From positions 2,010,107 through 2,074,106 of the forward strand of contig JAYKAV010003432.1 in the NCBI GenBank assembly GCA_035582835.1: DNA of 64,000 nucleotides. The letters run 5' to 3'. Below are positions 1 through 11,870 of this stretch, piece after piece. Positions within the stretch are counted from its first letter, which is position 1. Each line of letters starts with the position of its first letter. The position numbers were made by a program, and so were the translations under genes. The DNA comes from Phoebastria nigripes (lineage: Eukaryota > Chordata > Aves > Procellariiformes > Diomedeidae). The notes under the pieces were generated by a model, which ran no database searches, was not told the origin of the DNA, and was given only the letters and a program-made list of their open reading frames with translations.

Positions 1-180
1 GCGCTGCTGCGGAGCCGCGCCGCGCCGCGCCGGGGGGGCTGCGCTCCCCGCGCCTCCGGCCCCGCACGCTCGAGGTCTGCGGGGCTCGGTCAGCGGGAGC
101 TCCCGCCCGGGTTTCAGGGCCGTAGAGGGAGCACACGCGTGTCGGGTTTTGCCGGGTCAGGGCGCGGGCCGGTTACCTCA
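1..180. promoter_or_regulatory. CpG-island-like sequence at window edge
   Basis: The first 180 bases are very GC-rich with many CpG dinucleotides, including runs of CCGCG near the edge, and change abruptly to AT-rich sequence after about 180. In vertebrates such undepleted CpG clusters usually mark promoters or first exons. In mammals the gene downstream of TCF4 is CCDC68, in the same orientation, so its promoter would face this side; that assignment is inference from remembered synteny only. No coding exon is recognisable, and the island is cut by the window edge. Confidence 0.5.
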
Positions 181-295
181 TTGCTACTTTTTGCCTCCTT
201 TTTAGGTAAAAGCAGGCTAAGCCTTTGCATGGTCTTCATACTTTAGCTGCAATAATTACCTTGAACTGCCAGATGAAACATTTCATTCATCTCTT

Positions 296-313
296 CCCCC
301 CCCCCCCCCCCCC
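296..313. repeat. C18 homopolymer
   Basis: Uninterrupted run of 18 C. It is likely to be length-variable and a weak point for assembly; no function is implied. Confidence 0.95.
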
Positions 314-1394
314 AATGGCCTTTTTCTGTGAGTACTCATTTTAAAGGTTCTTTTATTTCTTAAATTCAACCAGAAACATTAATTATTCCTTTAAATTTTT
401 CCATTTGTCAAAAGGGGCACAAACCCCCAAGAGATTGAGGGAGCTTTTCAAAATTGAAAAAATACATCCATACCTGAAAAAGACAAAGCCNACCCGTATG
501 TTCCAGTATCAGATGTTCTGAAAATCAAAGCATTTTGGTTTACAGTTTTTCAACAAAGAAACAAACTAATAAAAAATCCACTTCATTTCTCATTCCTTCT
601 CTGTGTTGTTTTTTTTTTAAAAAAGAAAAGAGGAACTGAAGAACAGATGCCCTTTCTGAAAGACAAGTGTGATGGTATTATACGTGATAGGCAAAAATTC
701 CGTTACACATATTGCTCAGTTCAAGTAGGAGACTCCCAAACGTGCCTGAATTGTGGAAGGGATGGTGGGTGCCTCACCCCCAGCTCATCACATTCCCCTC
801 ACCGGTGATTTAACTGCACTCACCACTTGTGGTCTCTTCTCTTCCCACTTCCCTGCAGTGCAAGGCAGGTAAGGAGGGACCTAGCCGGCTTCAAAAAGTT
901 GATCCTTAAAGTGGCAGTAAAAAAGGGACTTTTCAGTGGGTGCGGGAAGTCCCGCTGTGCCTGCTGCCTGGTGGCAGCGAGGACAGAGCACNGATGCAGA
1001 AGAAAAATCCCCTTGTCCTTGCAGCTGCACTCCAAACACCACTGGCCACCAGCAGACTAAAGGGACAGACAGACAAAGACAGGTTTCACCCATCAATACA
1101 AGAACCGTTCTTCCCAACTAAAGGGCTGTCCAACACGGTAAATGCCACTGGTGTCGCCTTAATACCTCCTATGCTAGGAAGCCCAAACAGATCAGGACTG
1201 TATAAGAAAGCTTTGAAAGACCTTTCCCAGCTGGACTGCCTGGTCCTACCGAATCCGTCAAGGCCATCCATTAGGAAGGATGGGGAGGATGGCCTGGGCT
1301 GCGGATGTGGGTGCAGACCCCACAGAGAGCCACCCGTCCCTGGCCGCCCAGCAGCCAAGCTCTACTCGCCGGCGTGGGCAGCCGCGGCCGCGGG

Positions 1395-1449
1395 GAGCCA
1401 TGCTGGAGCCGTGCTGGAGCCGTGCCGGAGCCATGCTGGAGCCGTGCCG
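1395..1449. repeat. 11-bp tandem repeat, 5 units
   Basis: Five consecutive units of GAGCCATGCTG or close variants (A/G at position 6, T/C at position 10) with no indels, inside a GC-rich segment. Variants are mostly transitions. It lies inside a 266-codon open frame on the plus strand (940-1740) that shows no family similarity; the repeat helps keep that frame open. Confidence 0.9.
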
Positions 1450-3894
1450 CTGTGTGCTGGCACCACATACAGGAGCACCCACACCGGCTCCCCTGGCCTG
1501 GCACCCCGTCCTGCGGCTGAGCTCTGCCAGAGAGACAGCCCCTGCGTGGCCACCACCAGCCCCCGGACGAAAGCCGAAGGACGGCTCCGTGCTCTGCACC
1601 ACAGAGCCCCCGGTGCGCTTCTGCCCTCCCAGCTCCTCCTGCAGAAGGACTTTCTTGACGCATCTTGTGTCAATGAATGCTATGGAAAGAAGGACAATCT
1701 CAGATGTTGGCTTTTATTTTTGCCTTTAAGTTGCCATTAGAAAGAAGAGGAAAAGAAGAAAGGCAATATAAACCACACTGTAGGAAATGTAAGTGCAGTT
1801 GTTCTAACCTTGGTTCTAACCTTAGCCTGCTTTTATTTTCTCACCTTATGATTCATTAATCCTCCCTCTTATTCTCTCCTATCCCACTTACACCCCCATA
1901 GCATTTTCCGTCTTTGCTCTTTCCACCCCTCGCTTTCTCCTCCCCGCTCCCCGGTGTGACCGTGAGTGCCCGCTTGCCTCCAGAAAAAGGGCTGGGTGGA
2001 AAAGCAGGACTTGGGTGATCTGCATCCGTTCACGGGTCAGCCCAGGTTGTTAGACTCAAAGCAAACCCCCCCAGATGCAAAAGACCCAAGAGAAGCCTAA
2101 AGCGTGATGCGGGGCTGGAACATGTGGCTCCGCGTGAGTCATGAAACACGTTGCCATGTGGGAATTCCTCTCTCGAACGCACTGGTCTGATCTTGACTGG
2201 AGTAATTGGATTCAGTAACTTGTTCCAGGTGTGGAGGAATGGACACTTCGGAGCAATGGCAGTAATTTATTTGATGGTCACTGCTTATGGGACCTGTAAA
2301 AAGGCGTGCTATCGCTCAGGCCACAGAGATGGCTTCTGCGGGCGTCGCAAAGGATGCGGTTGCGATCGGATCGTCTCCCTCCTGAGCGCAATGCCGTATT
2401 TATTTATACGGGTATANGTGGGCTGAAAATCTGGCACAAAAAATGTACAAGTCTATTATATATTCTGCACTTACTCTGTGCATATGGAAACTCAATATAA
2501 TGAATACAGATGATGCGATTTCAGGCTAATTTTCATTGTTGTATTTCTGGAGTAAACATATTGATTTCAACAAACTTTGGGGGTATTTAAATCATTGTAA
2601 TCAAGAAACTAGGTCAAGTTTCGCAGTGTGGATCAGAAACTACTGCTATGCTGTGGAAGGGAAGGTGCTTGCTCTCAGGGACCTCCAGCGCTAGACACTT
2701 TCCCTGCATTAATTTGTCCCTAATTTGAAAACATCCCACTTTGATTACTGCTTTTTTTCCTCTCTCTCTTTTCAACTTAATGATACTGCAAGTTTCTCCA
2801 TTAGCAAAATCTCGGAGGGTAGGTGGTCTTTTCTTTGTTCTACATCGCATCCCCTCAAAGGCAGCTCCCTCCTTGCTAATGTATCGCGAACTGTATTTGT
2901 AACAGATGAGAGATCAGTAAAGTAGCCTTGAAACAGACCTAAATAAAGCAGGGAAGATAACGCTGCTCCTTTCCACTCTGGATTTCAGCAAATGGTCCTT
3001 CTCTTCTCCGTACAGACCTTGCATGTATATCTGCCAGAATTTGTAAGGAAGACAACGCTACCTTAATATAAGAGGAGAAGCTGGAGCCTCAGCGGGGGTA
3101 AATGAGTTTCCTGCAGGTTTGGAAAGATTTCTCGGATCCAAAGTGGGGTGCTTGAACAGTTCAGATAATGAAATGAAATGAATTTTCGACTGCTATAGAA
3201 ATGCTGTTCAGTGGACCCAAACACAGATCACAATTGCCGCTTGCTGGGTGACATTAGTCTGCTCACAGATGCTCGTTTCTTCACAACCTCCCATTCCTTT
3301 TATTTTAAGGAGCTCGTGCTCTGTTAGCCCCTGGTGCGGGTTGCGCATCGGGAGCCGCCGAAGCAGCTTTAAGCGCTCAGATATTTCCTTTCCNAGGAGA
3401 CACGGGAAACTTTGTTGGGAATCAGGTCCTCCAAATCACAACGCCATTCCCCCTGAAGAAACACAGCACATCATTAGCAATTATTATTCTTAAGCTTCCT
3501 TTTTCTAATCAAAAAGGAGTTAATAGGTTCTATGTGCAGGAGGCATCTTTGATGGAAAAGGAAAACCCAGACACAAACAATAAGCGCTTCCCTTCGAGGA
3601 CCGGCCCAGATTGTCCATTAATCGTTTTAATTTGTCTCATGTGGCTTCACATCAAATCTGTATTGAAATCACTTCAAGGTAATTGAGGATAATGGACTCC
3701 ATCGCTCACTTTCCGCCGGGTCCGTTGGCCGAGGTGCCGCGGCGCCGCGACCCTGCGGGCTCTCCCTGGGGGACGGGGTCCGCGGTGGGGGGTCCACGCT
3801 GGGGCAGCCCCCCGGGACCCCGGCCCGGGACCCTGCCCACGCGCCTGCAGCATCGTGGCCCGAGGGAGCCTTGTCGGGGCTGTTTGACTTTCCC

Positions 3895-4830
3895 AAGTGC
3901 CCTTCTTTAAAATAAAAAGAGCCAAAGTGTTGTTTTGTTCTGAAGTTGAGTTCAATTAAGATTATGTGCAATTTTTTTTTTTTTTAACGAAATGACTATA
4001 CTCATATGTATAAAGTTTCTATATAATTTCATGAAATAATTATTGTAATTAGCATCTCAATTTGAATTTAGAAGCCATTTCCTTCCCCCAACCCTCCTAT
4101 TTTTTTTTCTTTTTGAAAAACTAAATTAATTCCCTGGGAAACTGATGAGAAATTTTCAAACTAGAAACAAATGTCTGTAATAAATCAAGAGATAAGGGAA
4201 CAGGCAGAGATTATTCTGCAATTAAAGTTTACAGAATTAATTCCACTTAAAATCCAGAGAGTTTAATGTGATAAAGTCCGTATCTTCTGTCTTCTTTTGG
4301 AAAGGAGCATCTCCTAAATCTGGGAGGAAGAAGAGCTCAGTGGCAGCAGAGCCAGTAATCACTATTCCCCCAGCCATTAACAGTCGAAGAGGTTTCAGCA
4401 CTTCCCCCACATTTTGACATTCAAAAATATAAATAAACTTACGGCGCAGCAAACATCGGCAAATTGATTGGAAATTTGGACAGGTGATTGGAAGTTGAAT
4501 GTGAATATTTGTTTTTTACCCAAATGAATGTAAATTTCATTAGTTGATAATTAAAAGGAAATTATACAGACATTACAATTACTGCCAATGGCATAAATTA
4601 TGAAGCTATATGGCAAAACAATTTAGGAATTCACATTGCAGTTCTTATTGTCAATTTGGTTACCAAAGAAACCAAGAATAAATAATATACTCAGTGACTA
4701 TGCAAATGAAGCCTTGATGTGTTGCTAGGCTGTTAAAGCTAATGTCATTGTATAAAACAATAATGTTAAACATTATTAGTTTTTTAATTATGTCAGTTAA
4801 TTAGAATTGTTCCTGTTAATTGCCTATGAT
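3895..4830. promoter_or_regulatory. Candidate conserved non-coding element, AT-rich
   Basis: About 900 bases of AT-rich but non-repetitive sequence directly beside a GC-rich stretch. It is dense in TAAT/ATTA homeodomain cores, and it has a perfect POU octamer ATGCAAAT at 4700-4707 with a GTTGCTAGG element about 20 bases downstream. No open frame of note. This texture is typical of conserved enhancers in the gene-poor flanks of developmental regulators such as TCF4. Conservation itself could not be tested here, so this is inference from composition and motif content. Confidence 0.35.
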
Positions 4831-7004
4831 TCATCTCCAGAAGAAAAATGTACAGCTAGCAGCTTTGGGGGGGGTGGAGGTTCCTCAACACATCACCTCG
4901 AAAAAGAACCACAGTTTTGCACTATCACATTAAAAATAGTGTTATCAGGTGTTCAGCCCCGGCAGGTCCTGCTGCACCCATCGGCAGCAAGAGGTGGTTA
5001 ACGGGCAGGGAGGGAGGGACNGCAGCGGAGGGACGGCGATGGCGTGCGGCTCCGAGCGGTGACTGCTGACCCTCGTGCCAACGGTGGCGATGCTGCTCGT
5101 GGAAAGATGCTTGAACTCCGGTTCANGCTGAGGAAAAAGGAGCAACGGTTTGAAGACACCTGCCCAGGAGGAGGTTGGCTTCATTGCCGAGGACCTAACC
5201 GCCCGTTGCTTCGGCGGAGCCCTCTCGCTGCTGGTGAGAGCTCGCCCAGCTGCGAGGGGGGCTTACGGGTGCCCCCGGGTTTGTCTCCTGTGCAGCTGCG
5301 GGCTCTTCGCTTTGGCCTAAGAGCAAAGTTTTCAGCTTTAACTTTCAGATTTAAGGGCAGGTGATGTCCCAAGGACAGTCCTGAAGCTCAGTGCTCGACT
5401 TGAGGCTCAGAGTCTTTGGTTCAGTATTTTGATGTCAGGTGTAAACCTGCATCCCCTTATATCAGTAAATCTATAGAGCTCATGACAAAAGTCTCTATAT
5501 CAATGAATTGGTTAGTGTTCAGCCTGCTTGAAGGGCTGCCCTTGGGCAATGCAGAGCCCCAAGCAGCTCTGTAGAGCAGAAATACTCATTTACCCGTGCC
5601 CTGGGAGGAAGGCAGCGGTGTGCACCCAGTCGCCCGCCTGCACCCTGCGCCCTGACCCCATCCAAATGGGCGAGGGACTGGTCCAAGCTGGGGGCCTAAC
5701 GGCAGCTTTTGTACAGCAGCTGGCAGAAAGTTTTCAATGTTACGAAGTAATAAAATCTGAATTATTTTCCTCCCCGATGGGTGCGCGCAGATCCTGCGCT
5801 CGCCCACCTGCGCGGGGAAGTGAGACCTGGCCTGCGCCGGGATGGGGATGCGCTCCAGTGCCACAGGCGAGCGTGGCTCCCTGCCTGCTCCCTTTGGTTT
5901 CCCATGACAGGTGCAATCACTGAGACTACCTGGAGGATCACGTAACAAAACATCAGTTTGGGGATGGGAATTCGGGGTTTAATTGTAGGTTTCTCTTTCT
6001 CTCTGTACATACCAGTTGTACTTTTGAAAAGTGCCATACAAATCTTGATTAGAAGGTGCAAAAGAATCAGGCATCGTTTTGACAGCAAATTACAAAATTG
6101 TCATTTAATGGCTCGTGAATGGTATTTTGACTCCAGCAGACCCGAGCAAGAACCTCATCCCTGAGACAAGTGACATCTCTGATCTGGGNGCTCTGCTCTC
6201 AAGGGAGATCTGAGAGATTTGAAGCAGGTTATGGATACATTTACTGGCATTTGCGGAGACATCCAGAAACAGAAAAGCAGACCCAGGTCCCAGCAATATT
6301 TTGGAGCAGCCCTGCAGACCCCAGCCCCAGGCGATGCTGGCACCTCGGCACGCTGCTGCCCACCTCGGGGTGCAGGAGATGCCACTGGGTGATGGCATCT
6401 GCGGTGAAAATGGGTGCTCCTGCCACGAAAATGGAAAGGATCACTGGTGTTCCTTCTAATGCATTAGGATAGTTTCCTTGTCCTGGGAAGAGATGTATTG
6501 TTCTGCCTTCTGTCCCAACCCATGCTTTTGCCCCCCGTTTTAGTGCAGATGGAGATGTGCCCATGATGCACCTTTTCTAAAAAATGAGCAAGGTGATGCT
6601 GTTGTCATTTCTAGCGGGATGCTTCAGGTAACTGGGGCTCCTGATGGCACCTTGGAAGCAGGCAGTAAAAATATTTGCAAAATCTGATCGGTGCTGTGGT
6701 CGCTGTTTGGTATCGCTCCATTCCCCAGGCAACGATGGGAAACGACTCAAAGGCTCCTACAGATGAAGGGCAGGGGCTATTTAAAAATAAAGTGTTGTTA
6801 CCCACATTCTTCAACTAGAAAGATGTCTTCAGCAGATGATGGAAGTGTTTAAATCGTGGGGTAAGAAAAGTAAAGGGTATATACTCAGCTGGGAGCATCC
6901 CCGTCCTTGCCCAGCCCGGTACCAGGGCGTCAGCATCAGCCTCCCCCTGCCTCGCTTCACCTTTTCTCATCTCACACTCGGTACCTGCAGCATTTCCCCA
7001 CATC

Positions 7005-8300
7005 TCTAAATGTGTTTCCTGTAAACAAAACCATTTTTAAAACTGAATTAAAATTATCGATAAAAATTAAGCCTTAACAAACAAGAAAACTGTAGGCAAT
7101 TGATATCACTTGCATGTAATTTTTAATTTTAAGATTACTATCTAAGTCTGCAGCCTTCAGAGAGCAGTTCTCACAATTTCAGTGTGCGCAACTGCGAGTG
7201 AAATGGATCTTCGCATTAGGGTTTGCAGGCTCAGGCCCTTCTCCTTTCCGAATTATTTTTTAAGGACAATTTTTTTTAATTTTATTTGTTGTTATTTTAC
7301 CTTGTGGAACTGTTTCTGTAAGAATTCCTCATTCTGCTGCCACCAGCACCACTATCCACTGACATCCACCTCCCATTTCCAGCTCTGCTCCGGGGCAACT
7401 TCCATCCCTTGTCATCATCGTGGGAAGAAATATGGTGCTTTATTTTTCTCTACATATATGTTTGAATTGGCATATGATGGAAAATATTTACATCGTTTTT
7501 TCCCAGTTCTGGGATGTAAACCCATCACACAGAAGACAAACTCTGACTGTCAAACTCAGGTTGCAAATGCATCCTCATTGCTTAAACTAAGTTAATGCAC
7601 ATAAATGCATTGTATGGAAATGGAATCCAATTAGTATCTCACATTTGCAGAAGACTACAACACAGCTTTCTTAACACCAGAAACGAAGGGCTTAATAAGT
7701 CTATCAAACTATAGCACCATCCTTCTGCTTTGTAATGCTGGATCTGCCTTGTTAATATTCTGTTCCCCTCCTGACAGGTCCTTTCCCAAATGTTGGATCT
7801 GCAATTTCTCTCTTTTTCTCCCAGTCTTATACCTTTCAGTCTAAACACAAACAGAAACAAAGATCCTAATTATGATCCAAAATCATTATTCTCTGAAGAA
7901 GTTCCCAGTAATTAAATTTTAAAGAAAAATATATTTAATGAGCTTTCTACAGTTTCATCCAAGCGATACGTATTCAAGTAGATAGTGATTAGAATGAAAC
8001 AGCTCTAATTTGAATGACTTGATAAAAGCTCCTACTTCACGACTATGTTTTTAATAATTGTGTAATTACATAGAGAAGTATTCCTGTAAATACCACTTGT
8101 TTTGTACAGAATGGATGACATCAAAATGTGAGGGTTTTATCTAAATTTGCAGTGCTTTGAAATGGTATTTTCTTATGTCAGCTAAAAAGTTAATATGCGT
8201 ATCTTAATATCAAGAAGATAGAATAACGTAGAAGCTTGCACATGTATTTTAGGTCTCAGAATTAAAAAAACTAAAATAATTTCCACTTTTGGTTTGGTTT
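7005..8300. promoter_or_regulatory. Candidate conserved non-coding element, AT-rich
   Basis: AT-rich, high-complexity block with repeated ATTA/TAAT cores, an ATCGAT site near 7056 and TTTAATTTTAAG-type stretches around 7125. It is bounded on both sides by GC-richer sequence. The 137-codon frame at 7182-7595 within it shows no family similarity. It is probably a cluster of regulatory elements for TCF4 or a neighbour; that is inferred from sequence texture only. Confidence 0.3.
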
Positions 8301-8644
8301 AAAAAATCCAGCCACATCCACGATCCAGCAGCAAACTGTTTTCCGCAGCGATGGAGATGCTGAGGCGGGGCAGTGGGACGGTCGCAGTTGTCCCCAGCCT
8401 GCTGCCAGCCCCGACCCCTCTCAGGGGCTCGCCAGGCTGCTGCTGCCCGGCAGCTGCCCACCGGTTTTTGAGCCAGTTTTGCATCAGGGCATTCACTCTG
8501 GGGTCACAAGGAACGCTGTCAGGAGGAGGCGTCTTGTGTGGCATGGCGCGGGGGTCCCTGCCCTNGATGGAGATGCCCCTGGTTGGGGTCCCCCGTGGGC
8601 TTTGCCGAGGGAAGGGCGCGGGTCTCCGAAGGGAGTCCTTTCCC

Positions 8645-8710
8645 TTTGGGAGTTGGACTTGATGATCCTTATGGGTCCCTTCCAACTTGAGGTATTCTAT
8701 GATTCTTTCA
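8645..8710 (+). mobile_element. CR1 LINE 3' terminus (fragment)
   Basis: The sequence reads GAGTTGGACTTGATGATCCT, then the GGGTCCCTTCCAACT box, then two degenerate copies of the 8-bp terminal repeat ATTCTATG. This is the standard avian CR1 3' end. Only about 65 bases are clear; upstream sequence is too diverged or unrelated. CR1 copies are usually 5'-truncated, as here. Confidence 0.85.
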
Positions 8711-10686
8711 CCATGGTCACTTCAGCCTCTAAAGCATCACCTCCGGTCCAGCTCCCCGTCCCAGGTTGCCTGACCTCTCTTTGCTCCTCTAAACAGCTTA
8801 CCCGGGTGTTGGTGGGACCTTAATCCCGCAGGCACCANGTCTCAGGCAAGACTTCCCGTGCACTTTGCATCCTGACTGCCTGCCCCAGCTGTGAGTGCCT
8901 GTGCTGGAGAGGAAACGGCGGTGCCTGCTTGCGGGGGCCAAGTTCAAACAGNCATTCAGCACAGAAGCTGCACTGCTAATGGGGTAATGTCATTATCCCA
9001 ATCCATCGGTTTCCAGGACTGAACCCCTAAGAAGTCCCTGTAAAACCCCAAAGGGGACCTGCCTTCACCCTGGCCAGCAGCAGACACCCAGCGGTCCCTC
9101 TTCATTTCCCACATCACAGGCCCTTCCCCACGCTGGGGTGTAGGAACAGCAGGGGGTCNAGCTGCCAGCCGCAACCTTGAAATCCTTCAGCAGAAGTGAT
9201 CGAGTAAAAAGGCTTGGAGTTGTGTTAATCTGGGGTACTTCAGCTCTGAAGATGGCCGAGAAGTGGATCTGAAGGTGTGAGATACATAAAGCTGTGAAAC
9301 ATCAGTGTATTTTGCAATTAAGAGAAGGTTCAGGAAGCCTACGGTACATCACATTATCAAGCTGGGTGTTACGATTCACTTTGTGAATCAGACATTTACA
9401 GATGAAAACGAAAGCAGGAAGCCTTAAGGTGAAAGATTTGTCAAGGGCTTGTGATAGACGGTGCAGCTGTAATTTTAATTGCATTTGTTCCTTGCACAGG
9501 ATCGAGATGGCTGCAACACTTCGCTCCTTACATGTGGAGGGAGAGAAGAAGATTCTCGTACTGGAAAAAATTGTAGAGAAGGGGGGATGTTTCCCAGGTA
9601 GCCAGAAAACGGTACAGGGTGAAACCAGGCACCCACCCTGCACCACTCCCTGCCCCTGCCCCGAGCCCGACCGGGCACGGATGGCCACAGCTCAGCATCG
9701 CTTTGCCTCTCCCCTGAGGCTGCTGCCATCTCTGCTGTGGCAGCTTCCCTCAGCGGCTGCAAACTGTCATAGCTTCGTACAACCGGGTGTTTTTACTTAG
9801 GTTTTTTGTTCGTAGCCCCATGTTGGCTGGACTCGTGCCTGTGTGGCTGCCGTGGGCACCCCGTCCCCGTGCTCCCCCGGAGCTCCCCATGTTTTCAGCC
9901 CGTAACAGGACCAAGGGTGTGAGGGAACTATGGTATTTCATCTCATTGCTTACAGTGGTTTGGAAATCATCACCCTAGTGAGGTTTAGGGCTCTGTTCTC
10001 CCAGTAGGCTGCAAGGGAACTGGGGGGGCTCACCCTGACTCGTGGAGAGTAATGCTGACCCCAGAGTCCCTCCAGCCCTTCCCCACGTCCCGCAGAGCCA
10101 GAGCTGTCTGGAGTGGATGGGGCCAGCAGCCAGACCACCTTCAGGATATGTGCTGAAATGGAAAATCAGCAAAAGCCCACACTGATGACTTCTGCAAATG
10201 AGGAAGGGCAGGAAACAGCACTCATTTGGGAAAAAAGAAAAAAAAGAAAATCTGGTGGGAGCATAAAATAAGCAATTCAATAATACAGAACAAAACAAAT
10301 CTGTAGTGCAGCCTGCAGCTGCGCCAAAAATAAGATCTTGGTGAAACCCTTCCTGCACCAAGCTGAAGATGCACCGATGGCTGGATGCAGCTCTGGCAGT
10401 GAGAGGAAGAGCGGGAGGGATGGGCTGGGAAGCGGAGCGCAAGCCTTGTGGATGTGATGGCAAAGGCTGCAACGCATTAGGCTGGGATGCAGCTTTCCTC
10501 CTCTGGACAGGACCATGGAAGGGTGGAAAATGAAGATAAGGTCGCTCCAGCCTGTCGCTCGGTTCCAGGATGCCTGCATTTGTATAAAAANGTATTAAAC
10601 TTTGGAGAAAAACATCTTCATTTTCCGTAATGTTCTTTGCATCACTTGGGCAAGAGCCCTTCAGGAAGAGAGCCCTCCAGCCCTGG

Positions 10687-11244
10687 TGTGCTGGTTTTGG
10701 CTGGGATAGAGTTAATTTTCTTCACAGAAGCTGGTATGGGGCTATGGTTTGGATTTGTGCTGAAAACAGCGTTGGTAATACAGAGATGTTTCCGTTATTG
10801 CTGAGCAGGGCTTACAGAGAGTCAAGGCCTTTGCTGCTCCTCACCCCACCCCACCAGCGAGGAGGCTGGGGGTGCACAAGGAGCTGGGAGGGGACATGGC
10901 TGGGACCATATGGCGTCATGCTCAGCGTATAGAGCTGGGGGAAGAAGAAGGAAGGGGGGACGTTCGGAGTGATGGCGTTTGTCTTCCCAAGTCACCGTTA
11001 CGCGTGATGGAGCCCTGCTTTCCTGGNGATGGCTGAACACCTGCTGCCGACGGGAAGCAGTGAATGAATTCNTTGNNNTGCTTTGCTTGCNTGNNCNGCT
11101 TTTGCTTTCCCTATTAAACTGTCTTTATCTCAACCCATGAGTTTTCTCACTTTTACTCTTCCNATTCTCTCCCCCATCCCACCAGAGGGGAGNGACCGAG
11201 CGGCTGGNTGGGGCTGAGCTGCCGGCTGGGGTTAAACCACGACA
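10687..11244 (+). mobile_element. Solo LTR of an endogenous retrovirus
   Basis: About 558 bases starting TGTGCTGGTTTTGGCTGGGA and ending GGGTTAAACCACGACA, so it has TG...CA termini. It closely resembles an LTR family very common in neoavian genomes (family name not certain). A TATAGAG box lies at 10928-10934 and an ATTAAA poly(A) signal at 11113-11118, followed by T-rich sequence, which gives plus orientation. The flanks CCTGG (10682-10686) and CCTGT (11245-11249) could be an imperfect 5-bp target duplication. No gag, pol or env and no second LTR are adjacent, so it is a solo LTR left by recombination. Twelve Ns fall inside it, eight of them between 11072 and 11097. Confidence 0.9.
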
Positions 11245-11379
11245 CCTGTGTAGATAAAACATGATATTTCCATTTACTGCAGGGCTTCATTGCGCTGCCG
11301 TGTCTGGGGCGGTAGCAGAGGAGACTCAGCTCCAGCAGCCTGAAGCCTGACCATGACCTTGTTAAATTTTTCAAGCCCA

Positions 11380-11870
11380 ACTTGGTGGAGCAATGCTAAA
11401 TGGAAAAGCAATTTCTAAAGCAGTGTTAATTTGGATTCACTCATATTACATTTATCTATATCATAAAGTTACTTTAGCTCATTTAAAAAAAAAAAAAAGC
11501 AAACCTCTCAAGTTCTGTTCCTAGCATGTGTTAAGCCTCAAAGTGGTAGTTTTCAGTGATTGAGTTTCCTAAGTAGGTTTTAATAATAGTGGCACAACTA
11601 ATTTGCTCAGATATGAAACTCAATCTAAGTGATATTATCTGTGAGATAATTAAATAGGAAAAATTCTAATGTAACTCTGATTTTTCAATCAAGGCTGCAG
11701 GTGACTCCCTAACCATCTATTTTTCCCTCTGTATGGTTATTGTATTTAGCAACTCCCTCGCCACCCTTTCACAGTATATTGCTCTTCTTTGAGATTATAC
11801 AGCGGCATTGACATCATTATCTTGTGCGGTGATTTGAATTCATTTCAGTTTGAAATAAATTCATATCCCG
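11380..11870. promoter_or_regulatory. Candidate conserved non-coding element, AT-rich
   Basis: AT-rich complex sequence starting about 135 bases after the LTR, with many ATTA/TAAT cores and a GAGATAATTAAAT stretch near 11643. It has no long open frame and only one homopolymer (A14 near 11488). Composition and motif density suggest a regulatory element; conservation is untested. Confidence 0.3.

Larger units (their letters stand above)
181..10686. other. Intergenic sequence, TCF4 downstream flank (distal part)
   Basis: No recognisable gene. The stretch alternates GC-rich segments (about 940-1640, 3710-3880, 8350-8640, 9600-9900) with AT-rich complex blocks (about 2420-3250, 3900-4830, 7000-8300). 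Open frames here are short or compositionally biased, match no family I know and lack convincing splice structure. The named subfeatures are an 18-C run, an 11-bp tandem repeat, a CR1 3' end and two candidate regulatory blocks. Single Ns are scattered, for example at 491, 992 and 3394. Confidence 0.7.

Noticed and set aside
181..230. Splice-acceptor-like TTTGCCTCCTTTTTAG|GTAAAAG next to the CpG island
   Set aside because: AG followed immediately by GTAAAA is ambiguous between acceptor and donor, and no coding or mRNA-like sequence follows it.
940..1740. 266-codon open frame on the plus strand
   Set aside because: It lies in GC-rich DNA containing an 11-bp tandem repeat, has an N, is overlapped by long frames on the other strand and shows no domain or splice signals.
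2151..2426. 91-codon frame with Cys-rich stretch (CGRRKGCGCDR)
   Set aside because: Too short and isolated. The Cys spacing matches no known finger, the frame runs through an N and there are no splice sites around it.
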